DNA of 64,000 nt. Origin: G965212025 sp965237985. Lineage in GTDB: Bacteria; Pseudomonadota; Gammaproteobacteria; Poriferisulfidales; Oxydemutatoraceae. The position numbers and the translations under genes are program-made. The notes under the pieces are model-generated. The model was not told the origin of the DNA. It searched no databases and saw only the letters and a program-made list of their open reading frames with translations. Numbering within the stretch: position 1 is the stretch's first letter; each line of letters opens with the position of its first letter. This document shows positions 55,901-62,694 of this stretch, one piece after another. Where the stretch lies: the NCBI GenBank assembly GCA_965237985.1, contig OZ250161.1, positions 1,736,001-1,800,000 of the forward strand. The letters are read 5' to 3'.

Positions 55901-56929
55901 GGGACGGCAAGCACACTGGCGATTACGACTGGAGAGGGTATGGTTCTGGTTTCCGGGCAAACGGATAACCTGAGTGATCTGTTGGCGCGGCTAAGTGATC
56001 TGCCTGACGGCTATGCAATCCTGAAAGTTCGCGCCAGCCTTGCCGACAACACGAGGGAAGCGGAGTTTCCTGTTTTCTGGTCTTTGAAAAATGCTGAGAG
56101 TGGTGCTGAGTGGACTAGGGGAGTCGTCGATCGAGGCATTGTGATTGCGGGTTGCTCGCCGTTTCCTTGTGACGATGGGAACCTTGCAGCATCGGTGAAT
56201 TTGGGGCAAGAATCTTATTTGTCGCAGGTTGTTGTGGCATCCAGCATTCGCGACTTTGCAGCCTCCTTCGACAAGGTGCGTGAGATTCTGAATGCCTATG
56301 TATCCGGACAACTTCTGGACTCAGATCTCAGCAGTACCAGGTTGCTCACTGATGTGATTTCCTACTCTGGTTTCGCCAGCAATGTTACCCAGGATCGAGC
56401 CAGCTTTGTTTTGGACTTGCGTCACAAACCATTTTGGGTGCCCGGTCGCCTGGTGAAGCGCATCCTGGTTGATAATGACTACAAATGGCGGGGTGTTGAC
56501 AACTTTGCAGCGGATGGTTCAGTCTCGTATACGACCAGGAGAGACTCGACATGTCCTGATCCGGACGCCGAGGCAGCGTGGTCTGATACGGATAATGGCT
56601 TGATCCCGGCCAGCGAAAGCACGCCAATCCGTTGTGTCCGTTTAACCATTGTAGATGGCGGCCTGTATGATGTCGACGGCGATGTCGACGGCTATTACAC
56701 TGACCCAACTTTTGGAGTCAGTGATGCAGACTTTGATCCCTCGCAACTGGCACATGCCGGCGTCGGTGGTGGTGGTGACGACATCACCTGGGTTATTGTT
56801 TTGGCAGCGCTGTCCGGTTTCCTTTACGGTGGGTCTTCCGGAGTCTGGATGTTGCTTGCTCTGGTGCTGGTATTGGCTTTGTCGTTACGAAGAAGATGTG
56901 TTCCTAGGGTTCAGACTCGCTTGAAGTAA
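49907..56929 (+). CDS. Giant secreted repeat protein, 2,340 residues
   Basis: ATG 49907 follows GGAGCGGTGGAG; TTG 49892 is also in frame. A signal peptide (hydrophobic LQLFCSAIALMCFPPTVFG) precedes a Val/Thr/Ser-rich, beta-looking body. Five units of about 245 residues (roughly 310-1540) each hold two beta-sandwich-like halves with paired Cys (DCGELGENC, GCSRDRSTC). Then come a short calcium-type stretch DSDGDGVPNNVEAQLG (thrombospondin type 3-like) and unique domains. The C-terminal module WRGVDNFAADGSVSYTT ... CVRLTIVDGGLYDVDGD is homologous to that of the 2,735-residue protein, followed by HAGVGGGGDD, two hydrophobic segments and SLRRR. It is probably a surface protein of the same secretion and anchoring route. 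Confidence 0.8.
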   Translation: MSSIRKFSSVKMFSICGLQLFCSAIALMCFPPTVFGQDVVTIVTGLASGTTLFNITMDTGDILGTGAVSDSFIPVAVTKIVPTVDCPTVRDDCLLLSDDIRKFFPDKGKDLKETRNFLNQLSVRSADYLPVTATLALTVTYYSRLERGLPVEITATTRLSLVLVEDPPPVLKDENAVSTIFVSNSPFMTAVFGTITVRDVQSTEFVVEVVSSIRITHICGGGSVDGRTDCLLFESEPTIAEFLGGSSQQRSVALAQGFLRSIPMKISGVPPIRATVTVSLESRLNDSSIPRKSTPLTYALDFDISALVPQLSDKSNLKKEGSTGGFMPFSSLRVTDVGGEEEVFTSVRLTQDCGELGENCLRLSPQPSSFGSSVFGDDPQDFLRSVIVVPIGGSSLSATVTVTVSSMLRGLARVSNELVYRLTFVSRAPFLSDSPSEKSGDVLGFSPFSSITVTAREADTITSVVVGASGCSRDRSTCLDIIGVDPIAGTAMQVQSSLRDLVVKWSADYRETREATVTVSLESSVRNAFGEFVSRKSTPLTYRLTFTVSDPLPQLSDDKSNLKKEGSTGGFMPFSSLRVTDVRGDEEVFTSVRLIQDCGELGENCLRLSPQPSSFGSPVFGDDPQDFLRSVIVGTTDGRSLSATVTVTVSSMLRGLARVSNKLVYRLTFVSRAPFLSDSPSEKSGDVLGFSPFSSITVTAREADTITSVVVGASGCSRDRSTCLDIIGVDPIAGTAMQVQSSLRDLVVKWSADYRETREATVTVSLESSVRNAFGEFVSRKSTPLTYRLTFTVSDPLPQLSDDKSNLKKEGSTGGFMPFSSLRVTDVRGDEEVFTSVRLIQDCGELGENCLRLSPQPSSFGSPVFGDDPQDFLRSVIVGTTDGRSLSATVTVTVSSMLRGLARVSNKLVYRLTFVSRAPFLSDSPSEKSGDVLGFSPFSSITVTAREADTITSVVVGSSGCSRDRSTCLDIIGVDPIAGTAMQVQSSLRDLVVKWSANYRNPREATVTVSLESSVRNAFGELVSRKSTPLTYCLSFTVSDPLPQLSDDKSNLKKEGSTGGFTPFSSLRVTDVRGDEEVFTSVRLIQDCGELGENCLRLSPEPSSFGSPAFGDDPDPQDFLRSVIVVPIGGRSLSATVTVTVSSMLRGLARVSNELVYRLTFVSRAPFLSDSPSEKSGDVLGFSPFSSITVTAREADTITSVVVGASGCSRDRSTCLDIIGVDPIAGTAMQVQSSLRDLVVKWSADYRETREATVTVSLESSVRNAFGELLSRKSTPLTYRLTFTVSDPLPQLSDDKSNLKKEGSTGGFMPFSSLRVTDVGGEEEVFTSVRLIQDCGDLGENCLRLSPEPSSFGSPAFGDDPDPQDFLRSMTVGTTDDRSLSATVTVTVSSMLRGLARVSNKLVYRLTFVSRAPFLSDSSSEKSGDVLGFSPFSSVTVTAREADTITSVVVGASGCSRDRSTCLDIIGVDPIAGTAMQVQSSLRDLVVKWSANYRNPREATVTVSLESSVRTAFGELVSRKSTPLTYRLTFTVSDLPPMLDDASGLDKTGFVGGFEPFAEITLSDDDSRGGTESITGIRIAVDCVGGATTCTAYVGDGPGDFAGGTLSEAQNFLRKLQVRSRFASYSARLSVTVRTVLRELPRQSNTLVYTLTFPTLGRLRDDRPKSRFVVPEFAVDLGVNPYDLDEVRNAVKEHCGGDYFEDSDGDGVPNNVEAQLGTDCRNDDPDNVAGGEERPLVTVDTSEAQMLDKLPFTGSLSELEIQCRGCVEIFFLEKQAVCTSASADSVLGNGSIAFPGVNQSSCYQAGYYSSSATAAPSPLTGTIFPVPTWSELYVLGIDKYGNWSVSNSGALDTKVVYTLAVLSLGPDLYALGDMANVTVEFRGRWTQASPDLSLPAVALAFTLDVNGTKFPGSFPNPVHRGTMTIPVDVSDIDAGSMLIVSLDDSNFFAVGRSVLTILKGEAPPFITIGLMEEGNPDPVSVVSLDDGGAGYSLNVGPAGTASTLAITTGEGMVLVSGQTDNLSDLLARLSDLPDGYAILKVRASLADNTREAEFPVFWSLKNAESGAEWTRGVVDRGIVIAGCSPFPCDDGNLAASVNLGQESYLSQVVVASSIRDFAASFDKVREILNAYVSGQLLDSDLSSTRLLTDVISYSGFASNVTQDRASFVLDLRHKPFWVPGRLVKRILVDNDYKWRGVDNFAADGSVSYTTRRDSTCPDPDAEAAWSDTDNGLIPASESTPIRCVRLTIVDGGLYDVDGDVDGYYTDPTFGVSDADFDPSQLAHAGVGGGGDDITWVIVLAALSGFLYGGSSGVWMLLALVLVLALSLRRRCVPRVQTRLK
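50843..54526 (+). repeat. Five internal 735-bp repeats
   Basis: Units start with GATAAGTCCAATCTTAAAAA at 50843, 51578, 52313, 53048 and 53789. The first three steps are exactly 735 bp; the fourth is 741 because of an added Asp-Pro pair. Units 2 and 3 appear identical over almost their whole length. Confidence 0.95.
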
Positions 56930-57195
56930 TAGAAATATCTATGTAGACAGTGTCACAGGCTGTCGCCTGTCACTTTCCCCGCTGTTGTGAGTCTTCAAAT
57001 CGGGGGTGACAGAAAGCACACGGTGGCAGCGTGTGCTGCCGAAAAGGTTCTGACACGATGCAGGCTGTCTTTTCCCGGTCGCCTGTTGATTGGAGAAGTA
57101 CCGGTCGGGCGCCAGGCACGGCGACGCGTGTCGCATCGTTTTTATTTCCCGGCTTCCCGGGGAGTAGTTCATTCGGAATGGTATACGAGCTGCGC

Positions 57196-58020
57196 CTAGT
57201 TTCTGGTCGCTAAAATCCAGGCTGAGAACCGTTTCCACAAAGGCCCCGGTTTGCCTTCTCCTATTGGGTGCTGGTCAATAGTGGTCACAGGACTGATGTT
57301 GCAGGTGGAGCTCGTCAGCCAGACTTCGTCGCTGGTATATAGTAAATCGGCCGGCATGCGTTGCGTGTGGGCTGTGATGCCGTATTTTTTGGCAAGGCGA
57401 AGCACTACAGAGCGGGTGATCCCGGGCAGTATCAAATTGTCGGCGGGGGCGGTATGCAACTCGCCGTCTCTGACTAAAAAGACGTTGCTTGACGCGCCTT
57501 CGGTTACCTGGTTGTTCCGCAACAGGATCACTTCAGCCACTGTTGCCTTTTTCGCGAGTTTTCTCAACAGGGTATTTGCGATGAGGCTGGTGGTTTTTAT
57601 ATTGCAACGGGTCCAGCGGAAGTCTTCGTGGGTAATTACGGAAATACCTTCGTCAAAGGGTGGTGGCAGCGTGGTCAGCATGGAGAAAATGGTTGGCGGA
57701 GTCACAGCATCGGCAGCGTGATCTCGTGGAGAAGTGCCACCGGTAATTTGCAGGTAAATGGAATAGTGCTGGTAATCATTTCTCGCGCCCAGTTCATGGA
57801 AAACTGTGCGCAGATATTCGTCTGAATAGACGTCGGGAATTTTCAAAGCGCCCAGATTTTTATGCAGGCGGTCGAGATGCGCCTGACATTCAAAAATCTT
57901 TCCGCTATAGGCGGGGAGCACTTCGTAAACGGATTCGCCAAATGTAAAGCCGCGATCAAGCACTGATACCTTGCACGCTTCAATGGGCAGATATTCTCCG
58001 TTCAGGAAAGCCGTTGTCAT
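57196..58020 (-). CDS. dat: D-alanine aminotransferase (class IV PLP enzyme)
   Basis: A 274-residue fold-type IV aminotransferase that interconverts D-alanine and D-glutamate through keto acids. The PLP Lys is in RCNIKTTSLIANTLL; VTEGASSNVFLV and the RSVVL region bind cofactor phosphate; the start TTAFLNGEYLP and DRGFTFGESVYEVLP are typical. ATG 58020 overlaps the dacA TGA as ATGA; GTG 58029 is an alternative. Standing last in a murein operon, it likely supplies D-amino acids for the wall. A branched-chain aminotransferase is the alternative, but the length and motifs favour the D-amino acid enzyme. Confidence 0.85.
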   Translation of the reverse strand: MTTAFLNGEYLPIEACKVSVLDRGFTFGESVYEVLPAYSGKIFECQAHLDRLHKNLGALKIPDVYSDEYLRTVFHELGARNDYQHYSIYLQITGGTSPRDHAADAVTPPTIFSMLTTLPPPFDEGISVITHEDFRWTRCNIKTTSLIANTLLRKLAKKATVAEVILLRNNQVTEGASSNVFLVRDGELHTAPADNLILPGITRSVVLRLAKKYGITAHTQRMPADLLYTSDEVWLTSSTCNISPVTTIDQHPIGEGKPGPLWKRFSAWILATRN

Positions 58021-59222
58021 TTGATCCACCTGATGAAGTAATCTTGAATCCGGCGAAAAAAACTTCCTTCTTCTATCCCGGAAAGTGCTACCAAGGGGGT
58101 TTCTTTTATCGTTTCCTTTGCCAGCGAGACGCGGATGGTTCCAGCCGTTTGGAACAAGGCTATGGGGGCGTACAGGTCCTCAGGAACAAGCACTCGGACT
58201 TTGAGTTTGTCTTGGTGAGAGCGGGGTACGGTCACGTATAAATCCTCGAGAGGCCCGAGATCGACGTATTGTTTGCTTCCTCCCTGGATGCGGATTTTAT
58301 GGACTTCCTGTCCCTGTCCGTACAGTTTTATAGTTTTGAAAAAGCGAAACCCGTAATTCAGTAAATTAGTGGTGTCCGTCAATCGTGACTCTTGGCTTTT
58401 CCCTCCGAGCACGACTGAAATCAATCTCATATCGTCTCGAACTGCAGATGCCGCAAGGCACCAGCCGGCTTTTTTCGTGTAACCGGTTTTTATGCCATCG
58501 ACGCTGTCATCCCGCAGCAAGAGGTTGTTGCGGTTGTATTGCTTTATGTTGTTGAAAGTAAATTCTCTCAGGTCATACAAGGCATACTGTTCAGGAAATT
58601 CAGCGATGACTGCACGCGCCGCCAGCATGATGTCCCACGCTGACATGTAGTGGTCGGGGTGTGGCAGGCCAGATGGATTGGTGAAATGCGAATTTCGCAT
58701 TCCCAGCCGTTTGGCTTCCTGGTTCATCAAGGTGGCGAAAGTTTCTACTGATCCCGCCACGTGTTCCGCCAGCGCAATGGTTGCATCGTTACCGGATTGC
58801 ACGACCATTCCGGCAATCAAATCCTCTACCGACACATGACTGCCTTGTTCAAGAAACATTCTTGAACCTTCGGCAGCTCGTGCCCTGGCGCTGATGCGCA
58901 CTTGATCGTCAAGGGAAATAAAACCATTTTCCAGTGCACGGTAGACAACCAGGGCGGTGACCAGCTTGGTCAGGCTGGCCGCTTCGCTTCGTGCGTTTAC
59001 TTTTTTCTCAGCCAGCACTTTGCCGCTTTGGAAATCCACGAGCAGGTAGTGCCCGGCGGAAGCTGATGGGGGCTTGGCAACAAATGTTCTAAAAAATGCC
59101 CTGTCGTTTGCGGCAGTGAAGGTGCTCCACGTCAATGTAATGGCAAGAATGGCAAGCATCAGGCACGGCTTTCTGGTTCGGAAAAAGTGTTCCGGCACAA
59201 CAGTTGCGGTCAATTCCCGCAT
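58017..59222 (-). CDS. dacA: D-alanyl-D-alanine carboxypeptidase (PBP5/6 type)
   Basis: DacA trims the terminal D-Ala from murein pentapeptides in the periplasm. The three active-site motifs are visible: SLTK in EAASLTKLVTA, SGN in VQSGNDATIA and KTG in VDGIKTGYTKKAGWC. The C-terminal PBP5 beta domain and a short amphipathic anchor (FFRRIQDYFIRWIK) follow. ATG 59222 gives a signal sequence of about 40 residues with the hydrophobic run LMLAILAITLTW. Length (401) is normal. It is translationally coupled to dat. Confidence 0.95.
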   Translation of the reverse strand: MRELTATVVPEHFFRTRKPCLMLAILAITLTWSTFTAANDRAFFRTFVAKPPSASAGHYLLVDFQSGKVLAEKKVNARSEAASLTKLVTALVVYRALENGFISLDDQVRISARARAAEGSRMFLEQGSHVSVEDLIAGMVVQSGNDATIALAEHVAGSVETFATLMNQEAKRLGMRNSHFTNPSGLPHPDHYMSAWDIMLAARAVIAEFPEQYALYDLREFTFNNIKQYNRNNLLLRDDSVDGIKTGYTKKAGWCLAASAVRDDMRLISVVLGGKSQESRLTDTTNLLNYGFRFFKTIKLYGQGQEVHKIRIQGGSKQYVDLGPLEDLYVTVPRSHQDKLKVRVLVPEDLYAPIALFQTAGTIRVSLAKETIKETPLVALSGIEEGSFFRRIQDYFIRWIK

Positions 59223-59266
59223 GCAAAAGTCCACAGCTGCCTACAAAAAGAGATTTTCAGGAAAAC

Positions 59267-59992
59267 TCATCTGGCAACAGCAATCTGGTCTGTTGCAAAC
59301 AGGCTGGGTGGCCCCTCCAGCCTGTTACGGTAGGGGACTTGCTCAACAATGATTTTTACCGGGGCCAGGCCACTTTTTACCATAGCGATTTCTTTGGCCG
59401 CCGCGTAAGACAAGTCAATAATTCGGTTTTCAAGAAAAGGTCCGCGGTCGTTGATCCTGACTAAAACATTTTTTCTGTTGTTCAAATTAATGACCCTGAC
59501 CATAACCCCCAAGGGAAGCGTTTTGTGTGCGGCAGTCAGCCCAAACATATTGTATCTTTCCTCGTTCGCTGTCAGACGACCGTGAAATTTCTTGCCATAC
59601 CAAGATGCAATTCCTCGTTCGGTATACCCTTGTGGAACTGTTTTTACCCAATACAACTTTCCTCGTTCCCGGTAGAAAACCGTGTTTCCGTAACAACTTC
59701 CGGAGGACGATTTTTCTTTAAGAATCACTTGCTGCTCGGAAATGGCGGTTTCCGGTTTTTCCGGGGGCAGGTATTGAGTTACCAGTGGGTAAGTCTTTGT
59801 GCAGGCGGCAAGCATGGCAATCATGACTGCCAGAAAAATCCACTCCAAGCTCGTATTTCTTGCATCGTTCCGGTTCAAAGCCCATCGGGAAAAGGGCTTG
59901 TCGACTGTGAATGTCCTTTGTTGAACCGTGGATTCTCGCCTTTTAGAAAGCTTGGTTGTGAATAAAGCCACTGCCTGCCGGATCTCAGCCAT
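59267..59992 (-). CDS. rlpA: RlpA-like septal lytic transglycosylase, no SPOR domain
   Basis: RlpA cleaves denuded glycan strands. The double-psi beta-barrel is intact: GIASWYGKKFHGRLTANEE, AAHKTLPLG (catalytic His) and RINDRGPF (catalytic Asp), RIIDLSYAAAKE. A lipobox MLAAC follows the hydrophobic run FLAVMIAMLAAC. The C-terminal SPOR domain usual in enterobacterial and Pseudomonas RlpA is missing; the protein ends about 30 residues after the barrel. The start is unclear: ATG 59992 leaves about 50 residues before the lipobox, TTG 59878 gives a shorter signal. The whole 5' region lies in a 472-bp duplicated segment, which may have disturbed the original start. Confidence 0.87.
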   Translation of the reverse strand: MAEIRQAVALFTTKLSKRRESTVQQRTFTVDKPFSRWALNRNDARNTSLEWIFLAVMIAMLAACTKTYPLVTQYLPPEKPETAISEQQVILKEKSSSGSCYGNTVFYRERGKLYWVKTVPQGYTERGIASWYGKKFHGRLTANEERYNMFGLTAAHKTLPLGVMVRVINLNNRKNVLVRINDRGPFLENRIIDLSYAAAKEIAMVKSGLAPVKIIVEQVPYRNRLEGPPSLFATDQIAVAR

Positions 59993-60793
59993 GACGGCAG
60001 CACTCTTGCTCCGCCCACCGTGCACCTGGCATTTTACTAAGCTGACAGACAGCCATGGCGTACAGTGAACTGGGGTTGTAGCTTTTGATGGTGTAAAAAT
60101 TTTGAAAGGCAAGCCAGTATTCCGGATGCTGGTTTCCTGATCAAGAGCAAGCAATGAAAACTGCTTCTGATCCGAGCCGGTATTTTCCACGGAAATACCA
60201 TTTCTGGTCAAGTCTCTTTGGTCAAGCCAAGGGGGCTTTTTTCCGTCTAGCCAGCGCTCGTCCAGATTAGCCGGTTGTTTTGTTTTGGTGGTCTAGGCGA
60301 CGGGCGAGCCACTTTTTCAACCTCGTATTTCTTGCATCGTTCCGGTTCAAAGCCCATCGGGAAAAGGGCTTGTCGACTGTGAATGTCCTTTGTTGAACTG
60401 TGGGTTCTTGCTCACTAGAAAGCCTGGTTGTGAATGAAGCCACTGCCTGCCGGACCTCAGCCATGACGGCAGGAATCTTGTTCCGCCCACCGTGCACCCA
60501 GCATTTGACTAAGCTGATAGACAGCCATGGCGTACAGTGAACTGGGGTTGTAGCTTTTGATTGTGTGAAAGTTTTGAAAGGCAAGCCAGTATTCCGGATG
60601 CTGGTTTCCTACATCAAGAGCAAGCAATGAAAACTGCTTTTGATTCAAGTCGGCGTTTTCCACGGAAACACCGTTTTTGGTCAAGTCTCTTTGGTCAAGC
60701 CAAGGGGGCTTTTTTCTGTCCAGCCAGCGCTTGTCCAGCTTAGCTGGCTGTTTTGTTTTGAGTGGCCAGGCGATGGGCGAGCCACTTTTCCAG
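59850..60793. repeat. 472-bp tandem duplication at the mltB-rlpA junction
   Basis: Two copies (about 59850-60321 and 60322-60793), both starting CTCGTATTTCTTGCATCG and ending near GGCGAGCCACTTTT, with many substitutions and small indels between them. The unit covers about 335 bp of mltB 3' coding sequence and the region leading to rlpA. The copy next to rlpA therefore carries a dead mltB fragment. Confidence 0.93.
59993..60300 (-). pseudogene. Duplicated mltB 3' fragment
   Basis: It reads LTRNGISVENT, KQFSLLALD in the mltB frame, then shifts after a small deletion (CCTGATCAAG where the functional copy has CCTACATCAAG). It has no 5' part. It is a by-product of the 472-bp duplication. Confidence 0.88.
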
Positions 60794-61533
60794 CCATTCA
60801 TTTTCAGATAAAGGGCAATGCTTGCCAGCGCGTCCGGTTTGCTTTCAAACAGGTCTCGCTTTCCGTCTTCGTCAAAGTCAACCGCGTAAGATTGGAAACT
60901 GCTGGGAATAAACTGGCCGATGCCCATGGCGCCTGCGTATGAACCGGCGAGCATGCTGAGGTCGAGTTCACCGTTTTTCACCAGTGTCAGCAACGCCTTC
61001 AGTTCGCCGCGAAAGAATGTGGAACGGCGTGGATAATCAAAGCTCAGAGTCACGAGTGTGTCAAATACCGGGAAGCCTCCCATATTGTGCCCGTAATTGG
61101 TTTCTATACCGGCAATTGCCACCACGACTGAACTGGGAACGCCGTATTCGCCTTCAATATGATTCAGTAACTTTGCGTGTTGCTGCCAGTATCTCAGTCC
61201 TTGGCATTCGCGTTCTCTGGTTAAAAAGATTTTTCTGTACTCGTGCCACGGTTTTTTTTCAGAGGGGCGCTGAATCAGTTTCAGCACTTTTTCCTGGTGC
61301 CTGGCGTCGCGGAACAATCCTTCAAGCCATGTGCGTTCCATACCCTGTTCTGTCACCATCTTCTGTACAAAAACTTTTACGTCTTGGCGGTCTAGGTAAT
61401 CGTCAGCCAGCGACACGCCACAGAACATCAATCCTGGCAAGACCAGAAGCAAACGGTGCAAAGCCAGAACCGTTGTTTTTTTCCTGGAGAGTGTAGAAAT
61501 GCGTGTGGTTTCTCTGGTGTGAAAGTTTTTCAT
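60457..61533 (-). CDS. mltB: Membrane-bound lytic murein transglycosylase B
   Basis: MltB cleaves the glycan backbone of peptidoglycan with formation of 1,6-anhydroMurNAc. The 358-residue protein has an export signal (HRLLLVLPGLMFCGVSLA), the catalytic Glu in AIAGIETNYGHNMG, and family blocks FPVFDTLVTLSFDYPRR, YAGAMGIGQFIPSSF and DFDEDGKRDLF. There is a Cys before VSLA but no perfect lipobox, so it may be soluble. ATG 61533 overlaps the rodA stop as TGATG. Its 3' end is duplicated downstream. Confidence 0.95.
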   Translation of the reverse strand: MKNFHTRETTRISTLSRKKTTVLALHRLLLVLPGLMFCGVSLADDYLDRQDVKVFVQKMVTEQGMERTWLEGLFRDARHQEKVLKLIQRPSEKKPWHEYRKIFLTRERECQGLRYWQQHAKLLNHIEGEYGVPSSVVVAIAGIETNYGHNMGGFPVFDTLVTLSFDYPRRSTFFRGELKALLTLVKNGELDLSMLAGSYAGAMGIGQFIPSSFQSYAVDFDEDGKRDLFESKPDALASIALYLKMNGWKSGSPIAWPLKTKQPAKLDKRWLDRKKPPWLDQRDLTKNGVSVENADLNQKQFSLLALDVGNQHPEYWLAFQNFHTIKSYNPSSLYAMAVYQLSQMLGARWAEQDSCRHG

Positions 61534-62684
61534 CAATCCATGCTTTTCAGGCGTTCGTGTCGCTCTATTCCCAGCAAAATGCCAAATGATGCAAGCAGTA
61601 CTACGGCTGACGAACCGCCATAGCTGACCAACGGCAAAGGCACACCGACAATGGGTAAAAAACCGCTCACCATCCCGACGTTCACCAGGAAGTAGCAGAA
61701 AAACGAGAGACTGATGGTGGCTGCCATCAGTCGGTTAAAACTCTCGCTGGCGCGCGCCGCCACCATCATGCCGCGCAACACTATTGTGAAATAGAGCAGC
61801 AGCAACAACACGTAGCCCGTGAAGCCAAACTCCTCAGCCAAAACGGAAAAAGCAAAATCCGTGGAGGTTTCGGGGATGAAGTTCAATTGCGATTGTGTCC
61901 CTTTCAGCCACCCCTTCCCTGTCAGTCCTCCAGAACCGATGGCCACCCGTGACTGGTCAGCATGGTAAGTATCGTTTTGTGAAACATTTTCCTGGTCAAA
62001 AAAAGACCTGAGCCGTTCTCGCTGGTAATCCTGCAAAGAGTTCCACGCAAGGGGTGTGCACAGCACTGTCAACACAATCCCGATGAGCAGCCACCGCCAG
62101 GGGCACCCGGCGAGAAAAAACACGATGAGACCAGAGGCCATAATCAAAAGCGCAGTGCCCAGGTCAGGTTGTGCAGTTACCAGTGCCACAGGCAGGGCGA
62201 TTAACGCCAGGGCGATCAGGAAACACCACTTGGACGAGGAAAAGCGTGAAAAAGTGAATAGCGAGGATAGGATCATTGGGGTGGTCAATTTGAGCAGTTC
62301 GGATGGCTGTATGTTGAAAAAATGAAAATCAAGCCAACGTTGTGAGCCGTTAATTTCCGCCCCGAAATAAAACACCGCACAAGTCAACGACAGGCTGATG
62401 AGGTAAAACCACGAGGCATAGCGCTTGAAAAAATGTGGCGATACCTGTGCCAGGAGAAAAAGCATGAAAAAGCCGACCAAAAGATGAGTTACCTGTCGCA
62501 ATGCATAGTCTGGGTTTTGTCCGCTGGCGCTGTATAGCACGGCAACACCCACGATGGACAAAAACAAAAGCAACAGGACCATCGTGAAATCGATCGACAG
62601 GAAGCGGCGGCCGGTCAAGGTAATGAGGTCGGCAAACCGGCCCCATGCGGGTTTTCTCAGCGCCTGCCTGTTGCTTAAAAGCAC
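61533..62684 (-). CDS. mrdB: Rod-shape peptidoglycan glycosyltransferase RodA
   Basis: RodA, a SEDS-family polymerase of the elongasome, works with PBP2. The 383-residue protein has about ten membrane segments and SEDS signatures: QPSELLKLTTPM, AQPDLGTALLI (the Asp of the active cavity), STDFAFSVLAEEFGF and PLPLVSYGGSS. GTG 62684 begins about ten bases after the mrdA stop. Gene order mrdA-mrdB-mltB-rlpA-dacA is the common proteobacterial one. Confidence 0.95.
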   Translation of the reverse strand: MLLSNRQALRKPAWGRFADLITLTGRRFLSIDFTMVLLLLFLSIVGVAVLYSASGQNPDYALRQVTHLLVGFFMLFLLAQVSPHFFKRYASWFYLISLSLTCAVFYFGAEINGSQRWLDFHFFNIQPSELLKLTTPMILSSLFTFSRFSSSKWCFLIALALIALPVALVTAQPDLGTALLIMASGLIVFFLAGCPWRWLLIGIVLTVLCTPLAWNSLQDYQRERLRSFFDQENVSQNDTYHADQSRVAIGSGGLTGKGWLKGTQSQLNFIPETSTDFAFSVLAEEFGFTGYVLLLLLYFTIVLRGMMVAARASESFNRLMAATISLSFFCYFLVNVGMVSGFLPIVGVPLPLVSYGGSSAVVLLASFGILLGIERHERLKSMD

Positions 62685-62694
62685 TGTTGGCGGT

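Noticed and set aside
56951..56968. Hairpin ACAGGC/GCCTGT after the second giant gene as terminator
   Set aside because: The stem is only six pairs and no T tract follows, so a terminator call is not justified.
57251..57721. 156-codon plus-strand frame over dat
   Set aside because: Antisense to a gene with intact PLP motifs; no independent support.
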